Origin: Rosa chinensis
Lineage: Eukaryota > Streptophyta > Magnoliopsida > Rosales > Rosaceae
DNA length: 64,000 nt
Assembly: GCF_002994745.2 (NCBI RefSeq)
Contig: NC_037089.1
Location: 14,092,141 to 14,156,140 of the forward strand
Direction: 5' to 3'
Under the pieces are notes generated by a model. The model was not told the origin of the DNA, did no database searches, and saw nothing but the letters and a program-made list of their open reading frames with translations. The translations under genes were made by a program, and so were the position numbers. Below are positions 44,067-55,893 of the stretch, piece after piece (positions within the stretch are counted from its first letter, which is position 1; each line of letters starts with the position of its first letter).

Positions 44067-46575
44067 TCAAGAGGAAGTATTTGAAGCCTCTGCTGCATCA
44101 CAATCGATTGTTATCTTTGCAGCCTTTGAGAGCTTTCCCACACGAGCCTTTTCACTTGAGGCAGTATCCTCAAGTTGATGTTCTGCACCAAAAGTACATA
44201 CTCATAGTTAGTTCACTTCAATGCAGAACCAAAAAAAAAAACTTCACAAGTAATGTACTGAAAGTTTGAAACAATCACGCACCTTTTTCCATTCTTTCAT
44301 AGAATTCGAACTCTTCGGTAGTTGGAAAGTACTCGATCTCGGATATGCTGGTAGAATTGATCCAATTTTGCATGCATATGAGGGCTTCCACAGTTCTTGG
44401 AGTCATTGAACTTCTATAGGGATCAATTACCCTACCTCCAGTACTAAAGGCACTTTCAGAAGCCACTGTACTAACTTGGATAGCAAGCACATCTTTGGCC
44501 ACAAGTTGCAGATTTGGGTACTTCACTCCATTAAGCCTCCACCACATCAAAATGTCCCAATCCTCTTCTTCAGGTGGATCTTCAATTGGATCAAGACAGT
44601 ATCTGTCCACTTCATGTTGTACAACCACCTCTTCTGACTCTCTCAACTCTGTTTTCCATTTCTTCAACATGTCAGCCCTCTTGCCACTCAAGGTCCTTGT
44701 ACTAGAGCTGCTGCTTCCAGTCCTTCCACCAGTAATGCCACTCCCTGAACTTGTTTTACCTTTCTGAGGTCCATTTGAAGATGCATACAAGTCAGTAAGC
44801 TGCACAACCAACTCCTTCAGTTCTTCCGATGCCTTCTTAACTTGCAAACCATCATATCCAAGCATATCCCGACAAGTACTGCCAAAATTCCTAAGCTTAT
44901 ACCTAGGATCCAATACGAGAGCTACCAAAAGAAGTTGGTTCATGTCCTCCAGCTTGTCAAAGTACTTTGTAAACTTGGCTTTCATCTTCACAGCCATTTG
45001 GTAAAGGGTTCTGTGTGCTTCATGCTCAAACTCTTCTTCATCTCTATCAAACAAGTCCTCTATCTCAGCTTGAATGCTTACAATGTCATGGAATGCTCGA
45101 TGTGAGGTAGGCTTGTTTGATGCACTAACTCTCAAGGTTACCTCATAGAAGACCTTTAAGAACTGCACAAATATTGCAGCTTTCTCCCAATCATGTTCAT
45201 TTGGTGGTCCAATCCTCTTTCTTGTCTTCAGATCAACCACTACAAAACCATCTTCAAGATCCCCATCATTGTCTTCAGGTTCAGGTTCATCAAAATAGCT
45301 ATCGTACTTGCTGTCCTCTTCATCTGCCATCCTATAAAAGGCTTTCTTCAGCTCTAGGGCAGTCTCCAACATAATAAATGTTGAATTCCACCTAGTTGGG
45401 ACATCTAAGACACAAATTTTCTTAGATTCCAGCTTCTCTTTCTCAACACACTTCTTGAACACCTCAAGCCTCGATGAACTGCTCCTAACATACTTAACTG
45501 CATTCCTAATCGAACCCACTGACCTATCTAACATTGTGAGTCCTGATCTCACAATGAGATTGAGAATGTGAGCCAAACACCTCACATGCAGAAACTTCCC
45601 TCCTAAAACCGGCTTCTTCGACCAATTCACCATTTTCTTCCTCACATAATCAATTGCATGCTTATTAGCCGCGGCATTATCGACACTAATTGTCAAAACC
45701 CTCTCGATACCCCATTGAATCAAGCATGATTCGATAAGCTTCCCTATGCTATTGCCCGAATGATTACTAATTACACAAAAGTTGAGAATTCTTTTGTGCA
45801 TCTTCCATCCATAATCTATAAAATGAGCAGTTAGCACCATGTAGTTTATGTTTTGCACTGATGTCCATGTATCAGTGGTTAAACACACACTATGACTCTG
45901 CAATTCCTTCCTCAACTCCACCTTTTTTGCATCATACATCTTCAAAAACAGTTTCACTATTGTTCTCCTAGATGGAACCTCCCACTTTGGGACAGCCACT
46001 GAACAAAAATGCCTAAAACCCTTCCTTTCAATTGCGCTAAATGGCAATTCATCCATCACAATCATCTCAACTGCAGCTACCCTACACCGATCCTGTGACC
46101 ACATTTTAACAGCTAGACTAGGTTCACCACTAACACTGACACTCCCATCACCACCCAATAGCGTCTGCCCTTTCTCTATGTCAGCCCTACCCGGATACTT
46201 CTTACAAACATCTTGAATGTGTCTCCTAAGAGAACTAGTCCCATTATCATATGGATCACAAGCCAAATCGGTTGAACAATACTTACATTGGGCACGAGTG
46301 ACAGTTCGAACTTGCTGCATCTTCCCATCAACTGTTTCGAACACAGGCTTCTCAATCTTCTCAAAGTGCAGCCAAACTTCGAATCGAAACTTTCCAGGCT
46401 TGTCACCCTTCTTCCTCTTCCCCTTCCCTTTCGGGTCAACAGGTGGTAGAGCTGTTGAACTTACTGGATTGGACTGACTTGCTTCCGCTGTTGAACTTGC
46501 CGGAATGATAGCATTTCCGGCGCCCCCAGAAGCCATGCTTGTTGCTGACTTTGCTGCTGTCTCAGGTGAGGCCAT
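44067..46575 (-). CDS. hAT transposase, BED-finger type, intact
   Basis: This transposase would cut and rejoin the element ends as a dimer in the nucleus. Exons 46575-44283 and 44182-44067 join in frame (codon split by the intron) to 802 residues. The start chosen, MASPETAAKS, has A at -3 and G at +4; an upstream in-frame ATG at 46674 would add 33 residues. A BED zinc finger lies at about 62-125 (C97, C100, H119, C124). The RNase-H-like core has CLTTDTWTSV (D235) and LTISVDNAAA (D299). The C-terminal dimerisation region has ASESAFSTGGRVID, then YRSSMTPRTVEALICMQNW. No stop or frameshift was seen. Plant proteins of this type are annotated as zinc finger BED domain / RICESLEEPER-like; the setting within matching TIRs shows it is a transposon gene, not a domesticated one. 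Confidence 0.92.
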
Positions 46576-47079
46576 CCTTGCCAGATTTTGGGGAAGAATT
46601 GAAGAAATTGGAGAGAGAATCAGATTGGAGAGGGAATCGAAGCCAGAATATTGGACAGGGAATCGAACAAACACTCGATTGAGGGAAGAAAATCAAGAAA
46701 TTGGGCACGAGTTGGTCAATTGGGGAAGAAATTGGGGAAGAACAGTTTGGGGCTTTGGGAGCTAGGGTTTCGGGGAAGAAATGAGGTGAGGTCGAACTGT
46801 CGAAGTGAGGTCGTGTTTTCTGTTTTGACTTAGGTTTGGGACTAATTAATGACCAATGAAAGCTTGACACGTATACATGCTCAAATAGTCGGGCCGGTTC
46901 GGGTTACCCGAATTTGGAAATATTAGAAACCGAGACCGGCCCGTATTCTTAGCTTTCGGTTCGGTCTTAGCCCGGACTGTGAAAAAACAGTGCAAAGCCC
47001 GACCCGATCCATCGGTTTCTCGGGTTATCGGATCGGTCTCTCGGGTTTTCGGCCTCAAACGCCCACCCCTAAACATGCT

Positions 47080-47479
47080 TTTGCGCCGTGTAGCGGTAAG
47101 ACACAGACGTCGAGTATTGTATGAATTTCGCAGTTATCGAGGAAACATAACAAATTAGGATTAGTTTACGTGTCGAGAGTACGATTTTATATATTTATTT
47201 CGTTAAAATAGAAGTTCGATTCTGTATATTATAACAAATAACTATATCGATTAAAAAAAATAAAATCAACCGTACAAATTTGAACACTAGTTCATCTGGT
47301 GAGCAAATTACAAGAAGAAATGGAGTAAGGAAAATCATTGGCTTGAAGAAAGTAAGTTTGTTTATGTTGAAGTTGCTAAGACTTTTTTTTTTTTTTTTTT
47401 TTTTTAATGTATGCCTGATTAGCTCAAAGTTACACTCGTAAATTATGTACATACACTTTCATCTCACATTCACTAGTCA
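47080..47479. other. Short spacer between hAT elements
   Basis: A T-run lies at about 47382-47405. No gene is seen. Confidence 0.5.
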
Positions 47480-47487
47480 CATATACG

Positions 47488-48432
47488 CAAGGTTCAAAAA
47501 ATCGCTAGGCGCTAGTCGGGCGGTGGCCAAGAGACTAGCGCCTAGGCAGTTTTTTTTTTTTTTTTAATTTATAATTTAATTTTAATGCATATACAAATAT
47601 ATTATGTACATATATATATATATATAATTATATATAAAGACTTAAATAAATATTTAAAGATTTATTATATTTTATAAATAAGAGTAATAAGAATATTATA
47701 TGAAAAGTATTTTTAATTCTCATTGCCCATCAGCCCATGTGCTCATGTCAGAGCCGAGCTCCCATTCTCATTTCTTCTTTTCACTTCCAACTTTCATTGT
47801 TTACCTCTGCAGCTCTGCTTTACCTTTCAATTTGTTCAAGAATCAAAATCCCGACAAACCCAACAGTCTCATTGAGATTATTAAGATCTGCTCTCCTTTT
47901 CAATTCCTTTTCAATTCGTTCAGTGCATGCCCAGCACCGCCGACAGCTAGCCTCGCTCTGCATCTTTCCCAGATCGTCTTCGCCGGCGTTTCGCTCGTGG
48001 TCATGGCCTTCACCAACGATTTTTCTTTTGTTACTATCTTTTGTAATGCTTGTTGCTTTTGGGCATTCCTGATTTTTCAATTTTTGGTTTGGGTTTCTTC
48101 AATTTTTGGTTTGGATTTCAAGTCTTTGATTGTGGTTGTGGTGTTGTAATTATGTCAGCAACCTTGTTGCTATTGTTTCAAAGGGATTCATCGATGTGTT
48201 TTGTGATCCAAAGCTATGAAACGATGATGTCTCGACCCAAGATCTGATGGGGAAGGAAGAGATTCTGATGCCGACGCCCAGCAAAACCCAGTAACAGACC
48301 CGCCTAGCTCGACCGCCCAAGCGCCTAGTCGCTCGCTTGGGCCGTCTAGGCGGCCGCCCATTCCTTGCCCGCCCAAAAGCCCCGATTTTGCATTAGTCGA
48401 GGCGGAGAGCTGTCGTCCAGCGCCTAGGCGCT

Positions 48433-48466
<34 letters not shown>

Positions 48467-48469
48467 CTG
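47488..48469. mobile_element. Non-autonomous hAT element, 8-bp TSD
   Basis: The left end CAAGGTTCAAAAAATCGCTA and the complement of the right end CAGTGTTCTAAAAATCGGCC are imperfect TIRs. CATATACG is duplicated at 47480-47487 and 48470-48477. The subterminal parts are rich in 'gcgcctaggc' words. It is 982 bp. The 149-codon plus frame at 47700-48149 shows no family features and is treated as chance. Confidence 0.82.
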
Positions 48470-48520
48470 CATATACGCAAGATAAAGTCAATATTTTTTT
48501 AATGAAAATAATTTACTCGT

Positions 48521-48738
48521 TGTTTAAGGATATCTCTATTTGTGTTTAGCCCAAACTCTAGGTTAGTTGACCTAGTGATAATAGGGTTAAATTAGAAGGA
48601 TCTAGATTCCTATTCAATGTACGATTACTTTCCTTGTATGATTGAGATTCTATACATTGTAATCTTCTATATAAAGAGGCCCCTATTATCAATGAGAATA
48701 CACAGCAAATTCCTCCAAAATTCAGTTTCTCTACAACA
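48521..48738 (+). repeat. 5' LTR of the copia element
   Basis: This starts TGTTTAAGGATATCTCTA and ends CTCTACAACA. A TATA-like 'tctatataaagagg' lies at about 48667, the probable promoter of the element RNA. Confidence 0.93.
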
Positions 48739-49844
48739 CGTTATCAGCACGAAGCCCTAACCCTGAAATCCTAAATTCGTAGCCTTCAAATCCCAGAAAC
48801 CACCGCCGCCCACCTTGAAGATCCCAACTCCAGGAGTCCAAAACCGACGGCCCCATCCCAGAACCGGCCGGAAAACCACCGAACCGGCCACCGGAAGTAG
48901 CGAAAGTCCCTCTGCCCGGTTCAAAGCCTTCCTCCCATCCTCTTGCAGCCATACTCCACCAGAAGCTGCGACCTGATCCCAGATTACCGGAACAGGAAAA
49001 ATTTTTCCAGGAACCAGCCAAAAGGACCTCAAACCGGCAACCAGAAGCTGTTCCATCTTGAACCGTCGGCAGCCTACCTAATCATCCCTGCCCCTGCTTC
49101 TGTCAGCCCAACCAAAAAGCAAGCCCAGAAACAAGGAAAAGACTCGGCCCAGGAACCTTGCGCGCAGTCCACAAGCTAGAAACCCTGCGGAGCCCAAAAG
49201 CCCAACGCCAGAAGCCCACTGACGCAGCCCCTGCCACGTCAGCAAGCCCAGTCAGCGGCCACGTCATCCAATCACTTGCCATGTCAGCATCAGAGCGCCA
49301 CGTCAGCACCTCTGGTCAACGACCAGTCAACCCTCCTGTCAACGACCAGTCAACGCCGGTCAACCTTTTTCCGGCCACTTCCGACGACTTTTCTGCTCAC
49401 TTTTTCCGACGACATTTCCGACCACTTTCCCAGTCAAATTTTCCAGCGACCTATTTCGAAGTAATTTTTACTAAACGTTCCCCTTTTTTTAGAGTTGTTA
49501 AATTCAATTTCTCTTCTTTTCGGGGACTTGCAACCTCCCTTCTTCTACCCCCCTTTCGTTATCATAGGGGAGACCAAATTAAGCCGAACTGTGGGGGTTC
49601 GTGCTCACTCCAAGCTTGGAGCTTGTAGAGTTCTCCAAACTTAGAGTTTGTTGAGATAAAACGATCGACCGCAAACATCATTGTTTCGATCTAATCCAAC
49701 CCCTCTTGGAATCGAATTTCTTGGAAGCGACTACGCTCGGAAATTCGTAATTTCTTGAAAGCGACTACGCTCAGAAATTTTATTTGTTTTCGTGGTAGCC
49801 TTTTTCACTCCGAAACTAACTCAAATTTCTTGTTCTCTTTCAGG

Positions 49845-50902
49845 ATGAGTAACCTGAACAAATTGGACTTTGCTCCATTGGAAACAACTGGCTCTGAATA
49901 TCATAGGTGGGTTCGTAATATCCACCACCATCTCAAGGCTGATGGAATCTTGAATACGATTCTCGAGCCTAGCCAGGACGTGCTAACTGTTGAGCAAGCT
50001 CAAGCTTTGGAAGCAAATAGAGCAGCCTTAGAGGTAAATAAGGCGAAAGCCATCATCCTAATGAATCGTCATATGGATGATTCGCTTCAGTACGAGTGTA
50101 TGAATGAAGAAGACCCCAGAAGGCTGTGGGTCTCACTCGAAGAAAGATTTGGCAACGTCCGTGACTCCCTGCTTCCTGACCTAGAAGTGAGATGGCATAG
50201 CCTCCGCTTCTGTGATTTCAAGTCAGTTCTTGACTACAACTCGGAAGCACTTCGCATTAAATCCTTAATGGAATTCTGTGTAAAGAGATCACAGATGCGA
50301 TGTTGATTGAGAAGACTCTCTCTACCTTCCCTGTCTCTGCATTGATGGTTGTTAAGAACTATCGAATCGATGTTGCTACAGGACGGATCACAAGGTTTCA
50401 TGAGCTCATTGGAGCTATGAATGTCGCTGAAAAGCATGACAACATCCTTGTGAATAACTATAATTCGAGATCCGTGGAAATAGAGCATATTCCGGAATCC
50501 AATTATAGTCGCGCCCCTAAGAGAAGGCGCCAAGAGCGAAACCCTAACCTTAGGGATACTTCTAGATGTTCTGGTCCATATAATCGCTCTACTTGGGAAG
50601 GTAACCGCCAATATAGGCGAACACAGAACCGAAGAGGTCAACGTGGAAAGAGAGAGGGAGGCAACGCCTCTGGCCATGTTGGTGGCGCCACCAACACTAA
50701 GAGCCATCTAAATGAAGCTTTCAAAGTGCCTCAATCAATGGAGTTTGAGCAAAGAGATGTATGTTCTCAATGTGGAGTGTCTGATCATTGGGCACACATT
50801 TGTAGAGCTCGTGAAGAAATTGTCACCGCCTACAAAGCATATTGTGAAGCAAGAGAAGCTCACTATGTGGAACAAGAAGATCAAGAAGATGATCTAGAAT
50901 GA
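49845..50902 (+). pseudogene. copia gag, one frameshift
   Basis: This is the capsid-like Gag of the retrotransposon. From ATG at 49845 the frame reads MSNLNKLDFAPLETTGSEYH and the UBN2-like core (DPRRLWVSLEERFG). Near 50275-50300 the frame shifts (after SLMEF), and the match goes on in the next frame (TLSTFPVSALM). It ends with a CCHC knuckle, CSQCGVSDHWAHIC (CX2CX4HX4C), and an acidic tail with a stop at 50900-50902. Confidence 0.88.
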
Positions 50903-51599
50903 AGGGTTGAAGACTACAAATCTAGCTGGGATCGATATATCGCCAATTCTGTTTAAGTCTTTATTTTTCCAAGAGATGTAATAGGCAATTGCCATATACT
51001 TTGTAGTAAATGCCATTGGTTTAGTTTTTCTTCACATAGGCTCATCCAAAATGAGTGTGATGTCTAGGAAAGTTTTGAGATAAGTGGTACTTAAGCGAGC
51101 TTTGCTCCACCGACATCTCTCTACTCACCTGGTCATATTTGAGTTACCAAAAGAAGTCAAACAACTACCTTTGTTTTGCATTAGCTAGCATTAGGATTAG
51201 ATTCTCCTAATGGTTAAGAGACAATGATGTACTCTGTTGGCTTATAAATAAAATTCCGAGTTCTTTTCATTATGACTCAATTTTGATTCTGAGCATATTA
51301 CTTTGTGACTACGATGGCTGGGCCATCAATATTAATTCAAGGACATGGAATAGCCCAAGTTCCCATTGCCAAATGGCACCTTGATTACTGTCAAAGAAAC
51401 TCTCTACGCTCTTAAGGAAAATTGCCCTATAAATAGCCAACGGATTCCATACGAAAACGCATGTAGAGAACGGAGATGAGTTACTTTGCAATACCTCTAA
51501 TGATTGCGAACAAAGGCGCATCTTAGAGAAGTTTATGTGTCTCTCTAGTAGACTCTATGTCACTATTTGAGCTATTAAATCCAATAAAGCTATGAGAGA

Positions 51600-54240
51600 A
51601 GATCTTTTGGATTTAGACACATATTGGCTTTGTCACGACAGGATAGATCATCCTAGTCATGACATGATGATCCGTCTACTGAAGACTTCACACGGACATC
51701 CATCCTTTTGAGCAAAACGAAGCAAGAATCTAATGACGCCATAAAAGGCGCCAACCATGAGCATAACGCCATGGTTGTTCCTCCTAGTGGCCATGACGCC
51801 ATACATGCTAATTTCCATGGCTCCATGGCCATGATGGGAGATGTAGTCACACATTTTGCTTCCAATAGCGCTACAGACGCTCAGGCCCAACCAAAATCCT
51901 CAGTGGTTGCTTCTAAGGCCCCTCGCTCATTTTGCAAAGCCTGTTCCTTTGGGAAATTAGGACTGAGACCGTCCTATGCAAAGGATATGAAAATACTCAT
52001 TCCGTTCTTACATAGAATCCGTAGGGATTCTGTGGACTGTTTCAACCAACCTGCGGACGTTTAAATATTTCATGATGTTGGTTGACACGCAAACACGCTG
52101 GTCACGTGTTGTGCCATTGTCCACCTATAAATGCTGCTTATGCTCCACTCCTAGCACATATCATATGACAACGGGCTCACTCCCCAGATCATCATATTCA
52201 GTCAATTGGATTTGACTATGCTAGAGAGTTTACATCGAAGACCTTCGATGGTTATTGCATTAGGACTGATGTTGGACATCATATTCCCATGTACACACCC
52301 AAATGGTCTTGCGGAAACTACTACAATGGTAGTTCGGACATTGGTAATGAGCACCAATCTCCTTATATTCGCTTGGGGTAACGCAATATTGCATGCAGCT
52401 ATGCTAATTCGTCTACGACCCACCGCCACTCAATGTACCTCCGCGTTACAGCTAGTAACTGGGTACAAGTATTGTACTTACACATATTTGAGTGAGCAAT
52501 TTATGTGTCAATTGCGCCGCCACAACGCTCTATGATGGGTCCTTACAGATGAATGGGCAACTACGTTTGATTTGAGACTCCAACAATCGTCCGCTACTTA
52601 ATGCCCTTGCGAGGCGATCTCATTACTGCTAGATTTGCGGGTTGTCACTTTGATGAGACAGTCTTCCAGTCGTTAAGGGGAAATAAGAACACGAATGTTC
52701 AACAGGAACGACAGGAATTGTCGTAGTCTGTCTCCACTATGTCTCATCTCAATCCCTATTAAAGTGACGAGAACACACAAATATGCTGCAAATATGCCTG
52801 CAAGGAAGGACGTCCCTACGAGAGGATGTAGCGCCACCCTACACGGAGGTAGGCATGGCGCCAAAGCCAAAGAGAGTGGCACTCTGGCGTTACAGGCCAT
52901 GGCCCCAACTAGGATACGTGGGAGGCCCGTGGGTTCGAAGGATACCTTGGCACAAACCAAGCCTTGGATCATCGACACTCAAAATTCATCTTATGAGTAT
53001 CTTCCGGGTTATGGTTATCGTTGGGGGACTCCTCAACGTCAGAACTTATTCATGAGAATATAGAGCTCTATGAAACTTACACTAGTGTACATGAGACGTG
53101 GGATAGAAACTCCATCATAATTGATGATGTAGTTGCGCATTTCGTTGCGCATGAGTTTGTTCAGTCAGATGATATCGAACCACGCTCCATTGATGAATGA
53201 ATGTCAACGTAGAGAGATTTGGCCTAAATGGAAAGATGTGATCCAGGTTAAGATGGATTCTCTAACGAAGAGGAAGGTTTTCGAGCTAGTGATGCCAACA
53301 CCTCCTAACATAAAACCTATTGACTGATGGGTCTTCGTTAGAAAGCGTAGTGAGAAAAAGATATGGTAATCTCGCCTTATGGTGCAAGGCTTCTCATAAA
53401 ACGCCCTAGAATCGACTATGATGAGAGATATTCTTTCGTAATGGATGTCATTGCACTCCACTACCTTGTCAGTTTGGTAGTTTCCGAATAACTGAACATG
53501 CAGCTTACAAATGTAGTCACTACGTATCTCTATAAGGATCTAGATACGGAATATACATGAAGGTTCATGGTGAACTTCATTTACCCAAGTCAAGTGGCTC
53601 TAGACCACAGAGCGCGTTTACAAAGAGGTTGAAATGCTCATTAAAATGACTACTTGATTGGGAAGGGATATGCCCACGTGTTTCTATAACAAGTTTCTGA
53701 TTCCATCGTGGTTCATGTTGGACATGATCTTCATTAGAAGCCCTTAAAGAGTTAAGGGAAACCGTTGAACACTTGAAATCCGATTTTGAGATGAAGGATT
53801 ATGGGAGAACACGATCATGTCTCAGTTTGGAACTTGAGCATCATGTCGATAGATGGTTAGGCATTTTGACAAGGTCAAACCTTCAAGCACCCCCATTATT
53901 GTCCGTAGTCTTGATCCTGAAAATGATCATCTTCGTCTGAAGGATGATGACGAAGATGTGCTAGAGGCAGAAGTGCCTTACTTGTGTACAATAGGAGCAT
54001 TATTGTACGTAGCTCAATGTACAAGACCGGACATCTCGTTTACAATGAACTTGTTAGCTAGATATAGCTCTGCGCCAACGCGACGCCATTGGATTGGTGT
54101 AAAATATATCTTTCGATACTTGAGATGTATGATTGATATGGGCTTGTTCTATCCCTACAAAAAGATGATGGATTCGGACCCATCACACACCAGGAACACC
54201 ACCAACACTGGCCTGCGTCCATTATCCCCATCCTAAAACA
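51600..54240 (+). pseudogene. copia pol remnants (integrase, RT, RNase H)
   Basis: Several frames carry pieces in the expected order. About 51615-51710 is pre-integrase (HPSHDMMIRLLKTSHGHP) and about 51930-52010 has FCKACSFGKLG. The RT start lies at about 53205-53330 (EIWPKWKDVIQVKMDSLTKR). The RT-end/RNase H region lies at about 53940-54170 (YLCTIGALLYVAQCTRPDI, then LARYSSAPTRRHW). Stops and frameshifts separate them. It could not produce a polyprotein. Confidence 0.88.
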
Positions 54241-54916
54241 ACATGTGTTTTGAAGGTTTTGTTGATATTGGGTATCTCTCTGACCCACACAAAGGTCATT
54301 CCCAATCTGGTTAAGTGTTCACCATGGGAAAAGACCGTGATATCTTGGAGGCCTACAGAATAGACCCTAGTTGCTATATCTTCGAAGAATGCTCATCATT
54401 GCTCTTCACAAAGTGGTTCGTGAATGTAAATGGATTGGATCCATAATTACGTATGTTCGAACAATTCTGGTTTGAAGTCTACCACAGATGAGCCTACGAG
54501 CATTTTGGATAATGTTGCTTGTTTTGAACAAATGAGGCAAGACTACATCAAAAGCGATAACACCAAGCATAATCAGCAACAACAGACTCTCCTCGAGATC
54601 AAAGTGAACTAGGTTCAATCTGAGGACAGTGAGGCATACTTGCTCACTAAGTCATTGCCTAAATTCCACTTTCGAGAGACATGTTAGTAGCATCGTTTGC
54701 GAAAGTTACCCGAACTCCCATGACCGTAGTCATCAGGGGGAGATGCAGACATCAAGGGGAGATGTCTACATGTATGGTCTCGAAACGTGAAAGGTGTGTT
54801 GTGCTCTTTTTCCCCTTCGACCGAGGTTATTTTTATCCCACTAGGTTTTTGTTACTCGGTAAGATTTTTAACTAGGCAACGAGAGAAGCACCGCGTTTGG
54901 ACAACACAAGGGGGAG

Positions 54917-55134
54917 TGTTTAAGGATATCTCTATTTGTGTTTAGCCCAAACTCTAGGTTACTTGACCTAGTGGTAATATGGTTAAATTAGAAGGATCTA
55001 GATTCCTATTCAATGTACGATTACTTTCCTTGTATGATTGAGATTCTATACATTGTAATCCTCTATATAAAGAGGCTCATATTATCAATGAGAATACACA
55101 GCAAATTCCTCCAAAATTCAGATTCTCTACAACA
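54917..55134 (+). repeat. 3' LTR of the copia element
   Basis: This is the same length as the 5' LTR. Differences seen by eye include gttag/gttac, gtgat/gtggt, ataggg/atatgg, atctt/atcct and a small cluster in 'gaggcccct'. Confidence 0.93.
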
Positions 55135-55139
55135 CTCGT

Positions 55140-55893
55140 GACTTTCTCTGTTGAAGACTTAAAAATATTCTCTTAAAGGGGTTGTTTAAAAGATTTCTCC
55201 CTTGACAATTTGGATACTCTTCTTCAATTTGATTAATAGGATTTACTCAAAAAATAGTTCTCACTACTGTTCTAAAGTTGATCATAACTCTTAAATTTAT
55301 AATACATCATTGAATTACTTTCAAGTCTTTACAGTAAACACAGAAATAAGATATCCGATAAGATTCTATCCAAACAAGTTACAATCATAACACTCCATTA
55401 GTAGTGCGTTGACTGGAGATCAAAGAACACGACAAAATGCATACAAAGAAAATAAAAGCCCCAAATAAAATTCAAAACAAAAACAGAATCAACGGATAAA
55501 ATCAAACCCACAAGCAAGTCAACAAAATCCCATCACCCTCGATCCGACCGTACACGGAAAGAAAATTAAGCACAAGATAATTTATTATAGGCAAGACAAA
55601 TCCGGGGCGCGCGCGTTTTGGAACGACCCAAAACAATGAAAATCAATAAAAAAAAAAAAATCGAATCTCGTAAATATTTTAAAAAACGTAAGCAAGTAGG
55701 AGACTGCAATGGCCGTGCAACCAACGTCATATGAATCGAGTTCAGGGTTGTGTGTTTTCAGATCCGCCATAGATGCAGAGGGCTTGTCCGAGTTCTTTGG
55801 AGGGCAGAAGATTTTATGGGCCTTAAACGGGCCTCCAGATACCCATCTTCCTCTTTTCTATCAACACCCGGTTTTTTTAGACGTTTGGAAGCC
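55140..55893. promoter_or_regulatory. Upstream region and 5' UTR of the MFS gene
   Basis: AT-rich DNA contains a short GC island (ggggcgcgcgcg, about 55602). If transcription starts before 55709, a 62-codon upstream frame (55709-55897) would end in a TGA that overlaps the main ATG (ATGAG at 55894). A longer in-frame start at 55750 would add 48 residues to the transporter. Confidence 0.4.

Larger units (their letters stand above)
42694..47071. mobile_element. hAT element, candidate autonomous copy
   Basis: The ends are TAGCGCTGGGCG and (complement of right) TAGGGGTGGGCG. The 8-bp duplication AACATGCT lies at 42686-42693 and 47072-47079. Subterminal regions on both sides are dense in 'ggtccggtc' and 'cggtct' words, likely transposase-binding sites. 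The element is 4378 bp and encodes an uninterrupted two-exon transposase on the minus strand. All parts needed for an autonomous element seem present. Confidence 0.93.
48521..55134 (+). mobile_element. Ty1/copia LTR retrotransposon
   Basis: The two LTRs (48521-48738 and 54917-55134, 218 bp each) begin TG and end CA. CTCGT is duplicated at 48516-48520 and 55135-55139. A purine-rich tract (acaagggggag) precedes the 3' LTR, and 'ttatcagcacga' just after the 5' LTR is the likely primer-binding site. By eye the LTRs differ at about 7 positions. Internal gag and pol are recognisable but broken by frameshifts and stops. The integrase-then-reverse-transcriptase order marks it as copia. Confidence 0.93.

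Noticed and set aside
47700..48149. 149-codon plus frame
   Set aside because: Lies inside a non-autonomous hAT element and shows no conserved domain; hydrophobic and Cys/Phe-rich by composition.
49158..49628. 156-codon plus frame upstream of gag
   Set aside because: Lies in the copia leader, no Gag or other family motif; the true gag starts at 49845.
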